Shown piece after piece: positions 33,624 to 43,235 of a stretch of 57,489 nucleotides of DNA (position 1 is its first letter; the number at the start of each line of letters is the position of its first letter). Source of the DNA: Bacteroidota bacterium. GTDB taxonomy: Bacteria > Bacteroidota > Bacteroidia > UKL13-3. The notes beneath the pieces were generated by a model. That model did no database searches. It saw nothing but the letters and a program-made list of their open reading frames with translations, and had not been told where the DNA came from. The DNA is taken from positions 1 to 57,489 of the forward strand of contig CANGGG010000009.1 of the NCBI GenBank assembly GCA_947453415.1. The letters are read 5' to 3'. A program made the position numbers and the translations under genes.

Positions 33624-34961
33624 CTACCTGATAAAACGAAGTCTCTCCCCTTTTTTACTTTCATTAAAAACTCCATTTTGATAAGTTAAATGCCCACTTA
33701 CAATGGTGGTATCAATACTTACTTTAAAAGTATAACCTTCAAAAGGACTCCAGTTGCATTTATATAAAATATTTTCTTTGGTGATTGTTTGAGGTTTATT
33801 CATATCCACTAAAACCAAATCGGCCCAAAAACCTTCACGAATAAATCCACGTCTGTCTATGTCAAACAAAATAGCTGGATTATGACACATTTTTTGAACA
33901 ACATTTTCTAAAGATATTTTTCCTTGTAAATGACTTTCAATCATGGCTTGCAAACTATGTTGAATTAAAGGACCGCCACTTGGCGCATTGATATAAGATT
34001 GTTCTTTTTCAGCAATGGTATGTGGCGCATGATCGGTAGCAATTACATCTACTCTTCCATCGTTCACTGCTTTCCAAATAGCGTCTCTGTCTTCCGCAGT
34101 TTTAACCGCAGGATTCCATTTGATATAATTTCCTTTGGTAGCATAATCTTCTTCACTGAACCATAAATGATGTATACAAGCTTCGCAAGTAATTTTCTTT
34201 TCACTTAAAGGAATATTGTTTTCAAACAAATTCAATTCCTCCTTAGTGCTAATATGTAAAACATGTAAACGTGTATTGTATTTTTTTGCTAAAGCAATAG
34301 CAAAGCTAGATGATTGATAACAAGCTTCTCCGCTTCTAATCAAAGGATGTTGAATTGCAGATAAGCTATCGCCAAATTCAGCTTTAAATTTAGCCGTATT
34401 TTCTTTGATTAAAGGATCATATTCGCAGTGCGTTGCAATCAAAGTTTTTACTTGACTAAAAATGTTTTCTAATGCTTGTGGATCATCCACCAACATATCG
34501 CCAGTGCTGCTACCCATAAATATTTTTACACCACAAACTGCGCTTTCATCTACCTTCAACAATTCATTTAAATTGGTATTAGTGGTACCCATATAAAATG
34601 AATAATTAGCCAAAGAAACTTCACTAGCTCTCGTATATTTTTGTTCTAATAATTCAATGGTTGTAGCACTCGGAATGGTGTTTGGCATTTCCATATAACT
34701 GGTACATCCACCAGCTACAGCCGCTTTTGCTTCAGTATATAATTCGCCTTTATGGGTTAGTCCAGGTTCTCTAAAATGTACTTGATCATCTATGACACCT
34801 GGCAATAAATATTTTCCATAAGCATCTATTACCACATCAGCTTTGATGGCAATGGCATTGGTATCTATTTTTTCAATGAAGCCATTTTTAATGAGCACAT
34901 CTGCACCAAATATTTTACCTTCATTTACTAATGTAGCGTTTTTTATAAGTATTGTTTGCAT
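33624..34961 (-). CDS. pyrC: Dihydroorotase (class I)
   Basis: 445 aa amidohydrolase. Metal-binding DDQVHFREPGLTHKGELYTE, the family stretch AVAGGCTSYMEMPNT, a third-ligand region RLHVLHISTKEEL, CEACIHHLWFSEED and catalytic IATDHAPHTIAEKE. It forms dihydroorotate from carbamoyl aspartate in pyrimidine synthesis. Length and motifs are those of the active zinc enzyme, not of the inactive PyrC' partner, since all metal-binding His/Asp positions visible to me are present. It follows the RidA-like gene by 14 bp, indicating one transcript. Confidence 0.92.
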   Translation of the reverse strand: MQTILIKNATLVNEGKIFGADVLIKNGFIEKIDTNAIAIKADVVIDAYGKYLLPGVIDDQVHFREPGLTHKGELYTEAKAAVAGGCTSYMEMPNTIPSATTIELLEQKYTRASEVSLANYSFYMGTTNTNLNELLKVDESAVCGVKIFMGSSTGDMLVDDPQALENIFSQVKTLIATHCEYDPLIKENTAKFKAEFGDSLSAIQHPLIRSGEACYQSSSFAIALAKKYNTRLHVLHISTKEELNLFENNIPLSEKKITCEACIHHLWFSEEDYATKGNYIKWNPAVKTAEDRDAIWKAVNDGRVDVIATDHAPHTIAEKEQSYINAPSGGPLIQHSLQAMIESHLQGKISLENVVQKMCHNPAILFDIDRRGFIREGFWADLVLVDMNKPQTITKENILYKCNWSPFEGYTFKVSIDTTIVSGHLTYQNGVFNESKKGERLRFIR

Positions 34962-34975
34962 GATATTTACACTAT

Positions 34976-35389
34976 TTAATCTATAGTCGCTATTACCTTT
35001 AACTCAATGGCAATAGGTGTTGGTAAACAAATTATTTGTATGGTAGTTCTACAAGGTTGACTATCTTTAAAGTACTCAGCCCACAATTGGTTATAAGTTT
35101 TAAAGTCATCTTTCATATTGGTCAAAAACACTGTTACATCTATAATTTTATCCCAACTGCTGCCAGCATCTTCCAATATATATTTGATGTTTTGAAAAAC
35201 AGAATGGCATTGCGTAGCGATATCATAACTTACAATTTCACCTTGTTCATTTAACTCAACTCCAGGAATTTTTTTTGTGCCTTTTTCTCTTGGCCCAACT
35301 CCTGAAAGAAATAATAAATTACCTACTCGTTTTGCATGAGGATATAAACCTACAGGTTCTGGTGCTTTTGATGAATGTATATCTGCCAT
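34976..35389 (-). CDS. RidA-family deaminase, 2-aminomuconate deaminase-like
   Basis: 137 aa. RidA/YjgF fold: SKAPEPVGLYPHAKRVGNLL, FLSGVGPREKGTKKIPGVEL, CHSVFQNIKYILEDAGSSWD, DVTVFLTNMKDDFKTYNQLW, RTTIQIICLPTPIAIELKVI. The GVGPREKGTKKIPGV insertion resembles 2-aminomuconate deaminases of the kynurenine/aminophenol routes more than general RidA imine deaminases; that subfamily call is from memory. It is upstream of pyrC (14 bp). No other tryptophan-catabolic gene is in the window, so it may instead serve generic enamine/imine clearance. Confidence 0.78.
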   Translation of the reverse strand: MADIHSSKAPEPVGLYPHAKRVGNLLFLSGVGPREKGTKKIPGVELNEQGEIVSYDIATQCHSVFQNIKYILEDAGSSWDKIIDVTVFLTNMKDDFKTYNQLWAEYFKDSQPCRTTIQIICLPTPIAIELKVIATID

Positions 35390-35392
35390 TTT

Positions 35393-35440
35393 TGTTGATT
35401 TGTTGATTTGTCGATTTATTGATTTGTTGATTTGTTGCTA
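35393..35440. repeat. TTGATTTG microsatellite
   Basis: Five or six degenerate copies of TTGATTTGT in the 97-bp gap between gldD and the RidA-like gene. This could be slippage-prone. Confidence 0.8.
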
Positions 35441-35486
35441 ATTGCTCACATTCCGCATTTTTGGCACTTCGGAATTCGCACTTTTT

Positions 35487-36056
35487 CTACTTCCATTCCA
35501 AAGTTTCAATTAAACGGAGCATGTCTTTTTTCAAATAAGCTAAAACAGGCGCAATAGAATCTTGATTGGTAACAGCGTTAAAATAAAGCGAACCGCGCAA
35601 AAAATGTTTGGTACTATCAGTTATATAAAATTGAGCATTAGTGGCAGTATTTCCGTCTAGCTCATAAAAAATACCATATTTCCCTGGTCTTGAAATATAA
35701 TTTTCAAAAATTTCATCCGCTTTCATGGTGTGTTTATACACCATTGTTCTGCTGTCGTTTAGTAGTTTAAAAAGAGAATCTCGATTAGCTATGTTTTTAT
35801 AGCTTAAATGCAAAGTAGCATGAAAAGGTTTGTATTCTACATTGAACCAGCAAGGTTCAGCATTTGGATAATGATCTAATTCAACGCTAGCATATTCGGG
35901 AACATCCATGCTATAACTACAAGGATTTTGAGATCGGTAATATTTTTTTACAGGCAAATCAATTCTTTCATAACCTCTTGGTTTTGGAATAATTACTTCT
36001 TCGTTGCATGCAGCAAAAAGTAAAATACTTAGCATTATAAAAACACTTTTATTCAT
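35487..36056 (-). CDS. gldD: Gliding motility lipoprotein GldD
   Basis: 189 aa lipoprotein: VFIMLSILLFAAC with Cys17. The mature start IIPKPRGYERIDLPVKKYYR and the following CSYSMDVPEYASVELD, EPCWFNVEYKPFHATLHLSY are characteristic of GldD. Required for gliding and linked to type IX secretion in Flavobacterium; its mechanism is unknown. Its ATG overlaps the stop of gldE (TAATG at 36058-36054), so translation is coupled. This gldE-gldD pairing is the known order. Confidence 0.92.
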   Translation of the reverse strand: MNKSVFIMLSILLFAACNEEVIIPKPRGYERIDLPVKKYYRSQNPCSYSMDVPEYASVELDHYPNAEPCWFNVEYKPFHATLHLSYKNIANRDSLFKLLNDSRTMVYKHTMKADEIFENYISRPGKYGIFYELDGNTATNAQFYITDSTKHFLRGSLYFNAVTNQDSIAPVLAYLKKDMLRLIETLEWK

Positions 36057-37387
36057 TATCTATCAATTGAAATTTTTACTCTTTTTATTCTGCGTTTATC
36101 AACTGCTTCAATTTTGAACACTAAATTTTGAAACTTTATTTCTTGATTTTGCTTAGGCATGTTTTCATTTAATTCTAAAATTAATCCAGCCAGCGTATCG
36201 GCTTCGTTCCTTACTTCATCAAATAAATCCTGCTCCATTTCTATGTATTTGCATACATCGTTGATGAGCATTTTTGCTTCAAAAACAAATGTGTTATCAT
36301 CCAATTTGCTGTAATAAATTTCATCTTCATCAAACTCATCATTTATTTCACCAAAAACTTCTTCTAAAATATCTTCCATGGTAACCAAACCACTGGTTCC
36401 GCCAAACTCATCTACCACTATTGCCATGTGAGTTCTTTTGTTTTGAAAGTCTTTTAGTAAATCATCTATTTTTTTAGATTCAGGAACATAAAAAGCTTTT
36501 CTGGCTAACCCCTGCCATTTAAAATCAGCGCTTTCGTGTATATGCGGCAAAATATCTTTAATGGAAATTACTCCTTTTATTTCATCTAAACTTTCACTAT
36601 AAACTGGTATACGTGAATAGCCTAATTCATCAATTAATTGAAGTAATTCTGTAAAATTACTTTCTATGTCAATAGCAGCAATATCAGGCCTTTGGCACAT
36701 AATTTCAGTAACATTAGTATTTACAAAATTTACAATACCTTTTAGAATTGATTTCTCTTGTTTTGGAGCATCTATTTCAGTAGTAATATCAATGGCATGG
36801 CTTAATTCATCTACGCTTAAAATATGACCACGTTTGGTAACACGTTTATCAATAATAGAAGTAGAGTTTTCCAAAACATAAACCAACGGACGGAATAATT
36901 TATACATATAAAACATAAAAACTGCCACCCATGCTGAAACTTTCATGTTGTTTTGTACTGCATATATTTTGGGAATTACTTCGCCAAATAATACAATCAT
37001 AAAAGTTACAAAAACTACTTCAATTAAAAAACCAAATAATGGATTGTTTTCAAAGTCGAAAATGGTTGTTAACAAAACTGTTGAAACCATCACCATTGCT
37101 ACATTTATAAAGGTATTACCAATTAAAATAGTAGCTAATAATTTTTTAGGATTATTAATTAAATATTTGATTGCTTTTGAAGTGCCAGAAGCATCATTTG
37201 TGAGTTCTTCAATTTGCGTTTTATTCAATGAAAACAAGGCATTTTCTGATCCAGAAAATAATGCTGAAGACAATATAAACAAAACAATTGCAATCACACT
37301 TCCAAGAATTGAAGGCCAATCGGCTAATTGCAAATTAGAATTGATATATGATAATGTTACAAATTGTAAATTAAGCGGAGGTTCCAT
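36056..37387 (-). CDS. gldE: Gliding motility-associated GldE, CNNM/CorC-type membrane protein
   Basis: 443 aa from the ATG at 37387 (an ATG at 37432 would add 15 residues rich in Asn/Lys). N-terminal DUF21/CNNM transmembrane domain with about four helices (IVLFILSSALFSGSENALFS, LATILIGNTFINVAMVMVST, FVTFMIVLFGEVIPKIYA). Then two CBS modules (VNTNVTEIMCQRPDIAAIDI and the second ending MAIVVDEFGGTSGLVTMEDI, LEEVFGEINDEFDE), and a CorC_HlyC transporter-associated domain at the C-terminus. It resembles Mg2+/Co2+ efflux proteins but sits in an operon with gldD, hence GldE. Confidence 0.9.
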   Translation of the reverse strand: MEPPLNLQFVTLSYINSNLQLADWPSILGSVIAIVLFILSSALFSGSENALFSLNKTQIEELTNDASGTSKAIKYLINNPKKLLATILIGNTFINVAMVMVSTVLLTTIFDFENNPLFGFLIEVVFVTFMIVLFGEVIPKIYAVQNNMKVSAWVAVFMFYMYKLFRPLVYVLENSTSIIDKRVTKRGHILSVDELSHAIDITTEIDAPKQEKSILKGIVNFVNTNVTEIMCQRPDIAAIDIESNFTELLQLIDELGYSRIPVYSESLDEIKGVISIKDILPHIHESADFKWQGLARKAFYVPESKKIDDLLKDFQNKRTHMAIVVDEFGGTSGLVTMEDILEEVFGEINDEFDEDEIYYSKLDDNTFVFEAKMLINDVCKYIEMEQDLFDEVRNEADTLAGLILELNENMPKQNQEIKFQNLVFKIEAVDKRRIKRVKISIDR

Positions 37388-37490
37388 TAATTGAATTTTA
37401 TTTTTGCAATTATAAATAAAATTTATTTCCAATTTTAGCTAAAATTTTTTATCTGTTAATTGTTCTAATCTATTACGTTCAAATTCTATT

Positions 37491-38093
37491 TCATTTTTTA
37501 AATAAATTTACTCCAACATTTATATCCAACACCGGTAAAAATTGAAAATAATCAACTCTATTGGCATTTGGAAAAACTGGAACAATGCCTAGCTTAACTT
37601 TAAAGTTAAATATACTCTTCGCCATTTTTTCATTGTAATAACCAAAGGAAGGGTATGCATTATATCCGTTTATACCATAAAGTACGTCATACTGACTATT
37701 TATATCATAGTTGTCCCAGACATGTATAAAAGTTATTCCACAGGAAAAACTCTTTTTAGGTCTCTTTTTGCTAGTAAGCAATAAATTGCTTGATAATGAC
37801 ACTTTGGAAAAGGAATTACCAAAATATAAAAGAGGATTTAGGGATACGAGAAAATAAAACATATTATAGCCATAATAATTTAATTCAAAACTAGCATTTT
37901 TAAACTTATAGTCAATTCCCACCATGCCTCCATAAAATATAGGTGATGAACCGATATGAAATCCAATGGAGTGATTTAAACTTGAATGATTCGAAGTGTT
38001 GCTAATGCTATCTTTATCCTGTGAATAAATATTGTATTTATTCAACATTATTAATGATAGAAAAAGAAGTTTTTTTATCATTTCTAATTTCAT
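37491..38093 (-). CDS. Hypothetical outer-membrane barrel-like protein
   Basis: 200 aa. Basic start MKLEMIKKLLFLSLIMLNKY and a signal peptide ending near YSQDKDS. The mature part alternates short aromatic/glycine strands (SIGFHIGSSPIFYGGMVGID, ASFELNYYGYNMFYFLVSL, FKVKLGIVPVF, VLDINVGVNLFKK), with a C-terminal strand ending in Phe-Lys-Lys. This looks like a small outer-membrane barrel. No family recognised. Divergent from korA across 195 bp; transcription would run towards gldE, which begins about 100 bp further on. Confidence 0.6.
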   Translation of the reverse strand: MKLEMIKKLLFLSLIMLNKYNIYSQDKDSISNTSNHSSLNHSIGFHIGSSPIFYGGMVGIDYKFKNASFELNYYGYNMFYFLVSLNPLLYFGNSFSKVSLSSNLLLTSKKRPKKSFSCGITFIHVWDNYDINSQYDVLYGINGYNAYPSFGYYNEKMAKSIFNFKVKLGIVPVFPNANRVDYFQFLPVLDINVGVNLFKK

Positions 38094-38245
38094 TGAAAAG
38101 TATAATTTTTATTACAACTTAATATGATTACAATAATTGATAGCATTAAATTTAAATATATCCAAACTTAATAAAAAATATAAAAATAGACAAATTCCTA
38201 ATAAGAGTTAGTTTTTATAGCGACCAAAAACTATAAAAATACATT

Positions 38246-38276
38246 TTGTTTTTTTATTATTGCCTCGTTATATTTT
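38246..38276 (+). promoter_or_regulatory. Candidate korAB promoter
   Basis: TTG at 38246-38248 and TATATTTT at 38269-38276, separated by 20 bp, approximate the Bacteroidota TTG / TAnnTTTG promoter (last base of the -7 box differs). It lies 12 bp before the ATG at 38289. Confidence 0.5.
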
Positions 38277-38288
38277 AAATTTATACAA

Positions 38289-40139
38289 ATGAATCCAACA
38301 ATAGATAAAGATTTAGAATCAGTTGTTATACGCTTTGCAGGCGATAGCGGTGATGGAATGCAATTAACAGGCACTCAATTTACAAACTCAGCAGCTTTAT
38401 TTGGAAATGATTTAGCAACATTTCCCGACTTTCCAGCCGAAATTCGTGCTCCTATAGGAACTCTTGCTGGTGTTTCTGGCTTCCAAATTCATTTTGGTTC
38501 AACGCGTATTCATACGCCTGGCGATATGAGTCATGTATTGGTGGTAATGAATGTTGCTGCCTTAAAAGCAAATATAAAAAACTTAGTAAAAGGCGGTGTT
38601 ATTATTGCTAATTCCGATGGTTTTGATTCCAAAAATATGCGCTTAGCAAATGTGCCGGAAGATAAAAATCCGCTTACTGATGGATCACTTGACGAATATG
38701 ATTTAAAAATTATAGATGTAACTAAAATAACTAGAGCAGCTTTAACCGATAGCGGTTTAAGTGTGAAAGAAATTGATCGTTGCAAAAATATGTTTGTACT
38801 TGGATTAGTATATTGGATGTATAACAGAAATATGGAAAGTTCTATTGCTTTTGTAAAAGCAAAATTCAAAAAGAACGAAGCCGTTATGAACGCCAATTTA
38901 AAAATTATGCAAGCAGGTTGGAGCTATGGCGAAACAACCGAAATGTTTGCTAATAGATACAATGTAGCTCCTGCAAAAATGGAAGCTGGTGTTTACAGAA
39001 GCATCATGGGAAACCAAGCTGCAGCTTTAGGTTTAATAGCAGCTTCAGTAAAATCAGGTTTATCTTTATTTTACGGTACTTATCCTATTACTCCTGCTAC
39101 TGATATTTTACACGAATTATCAAAGTATAAAAACTTTAATATAAAAACTTTCCAAGCTGAAGATGAAATAGCTGCTATTTGTTCTTCTATTGGTGCATCA
39201 TTTGGCGGAAGCTTAGCAATTACCGGTTCTTCAGGACCTGGAATAGCTTTAAAAGGAGAAGCAATTGGATTAGCAACCATGTTAGAATTACCATTGGTAA
39301 TAGTAAACGTGCAACGTGCGGGACCAAGTACTGGCTTACCAACAAAAACAGAGCAAGCAGATTTAATGCAAGCTTATTATGGTAGAAATGGTGAATGTCC
39401 TTTAGTAATTGTTGCTGCGCAATCACCTGGTGATTGTTTTAACATGGCTTATGAAGCTTGTAGAATTGCTTTAGAGCATATGATTCCTGTATTTTTATTA
39501 ACTGATGGTTATATAGCTAATGGTTCTGAACCTTGGATGTATCCTCAATCAAAAGATTTACAAGAAATAAAAGTAGAATTTGCTCCTGAAAAAACAAATA
39601 CAGACGATAAGTTTATGCCATACATGCGTGACGAAAAATTAAGTCGCCCATGGGCATTGCCAGGTACAAAAGGATTAGAACATAGAATTGGTGGATTAGA
39701 AAAACAAAATATTACAGGTAATATTAGTTACGATCCAAATAACCATGAACAAATGATTCATTTGCGTCAAGAAAAAGTAGATAAAGTGGCAAATTATATT
39801 CCGTTACAAACTATGGACAATGGCCCAGAAACTGGCGATTTGTTAATATTAGGTTGGGGCGGAACTTATGGTGCTTTAAAAACTGCTACCACCATTTTAC
39901 GTGGCGAAGGTTTAAATGTATCTCATGCGCATTTGCGTTATATCAGTCCTTTTCCTAGTAATTTAGGTGAAATATTGAAAGGTTTTAAAACAGTAGTTGT
40001 TCCAGAATTAAACAATGGTCAATTAGTGAAAATTATCCGTGATAAATATTTTATAGATGCTATTCCTTATAACAAAATTCAAGGATTACCATTTATGAGT
40101 ACTGAAGTAGTAAATAAAATAAAAGAAATTTTAGCTTAA
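38289..40139 (+). CDS. korA: 2-oxoacid:ferredoxin oxidoreductase, fused gamma-alpha subunit (2-oxoglutarate type)
   Basis: 616 aa. The N-terminal ~190 residues are the gamma (CoA-side) domain: VIRFAGDSGDGMQLTGTQFT, DFPAEIRAPIGTLAGVSGFQ, HFGSTRIHTPGD. The alpha domain follows: GNQAAALGLIAASVKSGLSL, YPITPATDIL, AEDEIAAICSSIGASFGGSL, SGPGIALKGEAIGLATMLEL, VQRAGPSTGLPTKTEQADLM, GGTYGALKTA. Together with KorB (3 bp downstream) it oxidises 2-oxoglutarate to succinyl-CoA, reducing ferredoxin. The gamma-alpha fusion and two-subunit layout are the common KorAB form; the 2-oxoglutarate preference is inferred from that. Confidence 0.92.
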   Translation: MNPTIDKDLESVVIRFAGDSGDGMQLTGTQFTNSAALFGNDLATFPDFPAEIRAPIGTLAGVSGFQIHFGSTRIHTPGDMSHVLVVMNVAALKANIKNLVKGGVIIANSDGFDSKNMRLANVPEDKNPLTDGSLDEYDLKIIDVTKITRAALTDSGLSVKEIDRCKNMFVLGLVYWMYNRNMESSIAFVKAKFKKNEAVMNANLKIMQAGWSYGETTEMFANRYNVAPAKMEAGVYRSIMGNQAAALGLIAASVKSGLSLFYGTYPITPATDILHELSKYKNFNIKTFQAEDEIAAICSSIGASFGGSLAITGSSGPGIALKGEAIGLATMLELPLVIVNVQRAGPSTGLPTKTEQADLMQAYYGRNGECPLVIVAAQSPGDCFNMAYEACRIALEHMIPVFLLTDGYIANGSEPWMYPQSKDLQEIKVEFAPEKTNTDDKFMPYMRDEKLSRPWALPGTKGLEHRIGGLEKQNITGNISYDPNNHEQMIHLRQEKVDKVANYIPLQTMDNGPETGDLLILGWGGTYGALKTATTILRGEGLNVSHAHLRYISPFPSNLGEILKGFKTVVVPELNNGQLVKIIRDKYFIDAIPYNKIQGLPFMSTEVVNKIKEILA

Positions 40140-40142
40140 AAT

Positions 40143-41165
40143 ATGGAAACAACAGTAGAGAAGTTAACGTCAAAAGATTTTTCATCAGACCAAGAAGTGC
40201 GTTGGTGCCCAGGTTGTGGTGATTATAGTATATTGAAACAAGTTCAAACTATTTTGCCTGACTTAGGCAGACCAAAAGAAGAGTTTGTTTTTATTTCAGG
40301 TATTGGTTGTTCAAGCCGTTTTCCATATTATATGGATACTTATGGCATGCACTCCATTCATGGAAGAGCTACTGCTATAGCTACGGGCTTAAAAGCTACC
40401 AGACCCGAGCTTTCGGTATGGGTAATTACAGGTGATGGAGATTCAATGAGTATTGGTGGAAACCACTTTATTCATATGTTCCGCAGAAATCCTGATTTGA
40501 ATGTATTGTTATTTAACAACCAAATATATGGTTTAACTAAAGGACAATATTCACCTACAAGTGAGCAAGGAAAAGTAACCAAATCATCACCAATTGGAAG
40601 TGTAGATTATCCGTTTAACCCAATTGCATTAGCACTTGGCGCTGATGCGACTTTCGTAGCACGCAGCATGGACAGAGATCCAAAACACCAACAACATGTT
40701 ATAAAAAGAGGTTACGAACATCAAGGAACATCACTGATTGAAATCTATCAAAATTGTAATGTGTTTAACGATGGTGCTTTTGAAATTTATACCGAAAAAG
40801 CCAGCAAAAAAGAAAATATATTATTGATGGAAAATGGAAAACCATTAATTTTTGGCGCCAACGATGACAAAGGAATTAAGTTGGATGGCTTTAAACCAGT
40901 AATAGTAAACTTGGCAGATGTTTCTGCAAATGATTTATGGATTCACGATGAAACAGATTTAGTAAAAGCCACTATCCTATCTCGTTTTTACGATGACCCT
41001 ACTCATCCTGACCATAAACCTCGTCCTTTTGGCGTATTTTATGTAAATAACAACAAAGAAACATTTGATAATTTATTTAACAAGCAAATGGAACATGCAA
41101 TGGAAAATGGTATGGGCGATTTGGATAAACTAATAGCAGGTAGAGAAACTTGGGTAGTTAACTAA
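40143..41165 (+). CDS. korB: 2-oxoacid:ferredoxin oxidoreductase beta subunit
   Basis: 340 aa, thiamine-diphosphate-binding subunit. VRWCPGCGDYSILKQVQTIL (iron-sulfur/ThDP region), SGIGCSSRFPYYMDTYGMHS, IHGRATAIATGLKATRPEL, the ThDP motif ITGDGDSMSIGGNHFIHMFR ending in NQIYGLTKGQYSPTS, and NGDGD-equivalent GDGDS. No separate ferredoxin-domain subunit is present, as usual for this two-subunit type. Ends in a strong terminator. Confidence 0.93.
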   Translation: METTVEKLTSKDFSSDQEVRWCPGCGDYSILKQVQTILPDLGRPKEEFVFISGIGCSSRFPYYMDTYGMHSIHGRATAIATGLKATRPELSVWVITGDGDSMSIGGNHFIHMFRRNPDLNVLLFNNQIYGLTKGQYSPTSEQGKVTKSSPIGSVDYPFNPIALALGADATFVARSMDRDPKHQQHVIKRGYEHQGTSLIEIYQNCNVFNDGAFEIYTEKASKKENILLMENGKPLIFGANDDKGIKLDGFKPVIVNLADVSANDLWIHDETDLVKATILSRFYDDPTHPDHKPRPFGVFYVNNNKETFDNLFNKQMEHAMENGMGDLDKLIAGRETWVVN

Positions 41166-41187
41166 TCCTCTTTATTTTAAATTTATT

Positions 41188-41219
41188 AAAAAAGCCAAGC
41201 AGTAATGTTTGGCTTTTTT
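41188..41219 (+). terminator. Rho-independent terminator of korAB
   Basis: AAAAAAGCCAA / TTGGCTTTTTT arms with a 10-nt loop, 23 bp after the korB stop. Confidence 0.88.
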
Positions 41220-41314
41220 GATTTTAAAGTAATGAGAAAACTATTTTTTATTTACTAAAATTATATGGCGGTAAAATCATTTTAATAAAATATTTTCGCA
41301 GCAGAAATATTATC

Positions 41315-43096
41315 ATGATTCAAGACTTACTCAAACACCAAATAGCTGCTGCTATTAAGCATTTATATCAAATAGATTTACTCGATCACCAAATAGTAAT
41401 TGAAAATACGAAGCCTGAATTTGAAGGCGATTTTACCTATGTGGTTTTTTCTATTTTAAAACAAAGCAAAAAATCGCCAGAGCAAACTGCTCAAGAGATA
41501 GGCGAATATTTGAAAATAAATTTTTCGCATCTTGCAGACTTCAATGTTATCAAAGGATTTTTAAACATATCACTCAGTAAGCAGTTTTGGTTTGAGTTTT
41601 TAAATAACACTTATGCTAACAAAGATTATGGGTTTGTATTTACACATAGTGGGCAAAAAATATTGGTAGAATATTCATCGCCAAACACTAACAAACCTTT
41701 ACACTTAGGACATATTAGAAATAACTTATTAGGGTATTCAGTTGCACAAATTTTAAAGGCAAACGGTCATCAAGTAAACACTTGTAATTTGGTAAACGAT
41801 AGAGGCATTCACATATGCAAAAGTATGTATGCTTGGATGCAGTTTGGAAATGGCGAAACTCCTGAAAGTGCGGGCTTAAAAGGCGATCATTTGGTTGGGA
41901 AATATTATGTAGCTTTTGACAAAAAATACAAACAAGAAATAGCAGCTTTAGTTGCCAATGGAATGCCTGCCGAAGAAGCTGAAAAGAAAGCTCCTGCTAT
42001 CATTGCAGCGCAACAATTATTATTAAAATGGGAAGCAAACGACAAAGAAACTGTTGACAATTGGAAATTAATGAATGGCTGGGTTTACGATGGTTTTGCT
42101 GTTACTTATAAAAAATTAGGTGTTCAATTTGATAAATATTATTACGAATCAAATACTTATATATTAGGTAAAGACATTGTTCAACAGGGATTAGCTACAG
42201 AAACATTTTTTAAGAAAGAAGATGGTTCGGTTTGGATTGATTTGACAAACGATGGTTTAGACCAAAAATTATTGCTTCGTGGTGATGGAACTTCGGTTTA
42301 CATTACACAAGACATTGGAACCGCTGAATTAAAATACAAAGATTTTGACTGCGAACGCTCGGTTTATGTGGTAGGAAATGAGCAAGATTACCATTTTAAA
42401 GTATTGCAATTAATTTGCAAACGCATGCATAAACCTTATGCCGAAGGTATTTATCATTTAAGTTATGGAATGGTTGAATTACCACATGGACGCATGAAAA
42501 GCCGTGAGGGAACTGTAGTTGATGCCGATGATTTAATAGATGAAATGATTGCTACTGCAACTGCCACAACCATTGAATTAGGCAAAGCAAATGGAATTCC
42601 TGAGGGGGAATTAAATCATTTGTATGAGACCATTGGAATGGGTGCTTTAAAATATTATTTGTTAAAGGTAGATCCGAAAAAGAAAATGATGTTTAATCCG
42701 GAGGAATCAATCGATTTTCAAGGAAATACAGGGCCTTTTATTCAATATACACATGCTCGTATCAAATCAATATTACGCAATACTGGCGAAATAGATTTTA
42801 CACAATTTGATTTTAACCAAACAAACTTAAGCAAGCCCGAAAGAGCTTTGTTATTTACTATTTACCAATATCCACAAGCTATTTTTGATGCGGGAAAAGA
42901 CATGAGTCCTGGTGTTATTTGTAATTATGCTTACGATTTGGCTAAAGCATTTAATCATTTTTACCATGAATGTTCCGTACTAAAAGAAGAAAACTTGGAA
43001 CAAAGAAATTTTAGAATTCAATTGGTAAACTTAACTGCTCATATTATTAAATCGAGTTTTGGTTTACTAGGCATTGAAGTTCCTGAAAAAATGTAG
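41315..43096 (+). CDS. argS: Arginyl-tRNA synthetase
   Basis: 593 aa class I aminoacyl-tRNA synthetase. N-terminal Arg_tRNA_synt_N domain (EFEGDFTYVVFSIL), HIGH signature as HLGHIRN at 130-136 preceded by YSSPNTNKPL, and LRGDGTSVYITQDIGTAELK. The KMSKS counterpart is GRMKSREGTVVDADDL; then VDPKKKMMFNPEESIDFQGN, and an anticodon-binding DALR domain ending in GLLGIEVPEKM. Charges tRNA-Arg. Monocistronic between two terminators. Confidence 0.97.
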   Translation: MIQDLLKHQIAAAIKHLYQIDLLDHQIVIENTKPEFEGDFTYVVFSILKQSKKSPEQTAQEIGEYLKINFSHLADFNVIKGFLNISLSKQFWFEFLNNTYANKDYGFVFTHSGQKILVEYSSPNTNKPLHLGHIRNNLLGYSVAQILKANGHQVNTCNLVNDRGIHICKSMYAWMQFGNGETPESAGLKGDHLVGKYYVAFDKKYKQEIAALVANGMPAEEAEKKAPAIIAAQQLLLKWEANDKETVDNWKLMNGWVYDGFAVTYKKLGVQFDKYYYESNTYILGKDIVQQGLATETFFKKEDGSVWIDLTNDGLDQKLLLRGDGTSVYITQDIGTAELKYKDFDCERSVYVVGNEQDYHFKVLQLICKRMHKPYAEGIYHLSYGMVELPHGRMKSREGTVVDADDLIDEMIATATATTIELGKANGIPEGELNHLYETIGMGALKYYLLKVDPKKKMMFNPEESIDFQGNTGPFIQYTHARIKSILRNTGEIDFTQFDFNQTNLSKPERALLFTIYQYPQAIFDAGKDMSPGVICNYAYDLAKAFNHFYHECSVLKEENLEQRNFRIQLVNLTAHIIKSSFGLLGIEVPEKM

Positions 43097-43169
43097 CTTA
43101 TCTAGTTTGATATTTAAATAAAGAGTGCTTTATCAAACTCAGGTTTACTATCATTACTTATTCTTTCTT

Positions 43170-43213
43170 ACATATAAAAAAACCACGGTATTTACCGTGG
43201 TTTTTTTATATGT
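43170..43213. terminator. Bidirectional terminator, 21-bp perfect arms
   Basis: Arms 43170-43190 and 43193-43213 are exact reverse complements (core ACCACGGTA / TACCGTGGT) around a 2-nt centre, with T7/A7 tracts. It separates convergent argS and the response regulator gene. Confidence 0.92.
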
Positions 43214-43235
43214 AAAATTATAACTGATATTATTA

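Noticed and set aside
36945..37394. 149-aa plus-strand frame
   Set aside because: Antisense to the membrane domain of gldE, which has strong family evidence.
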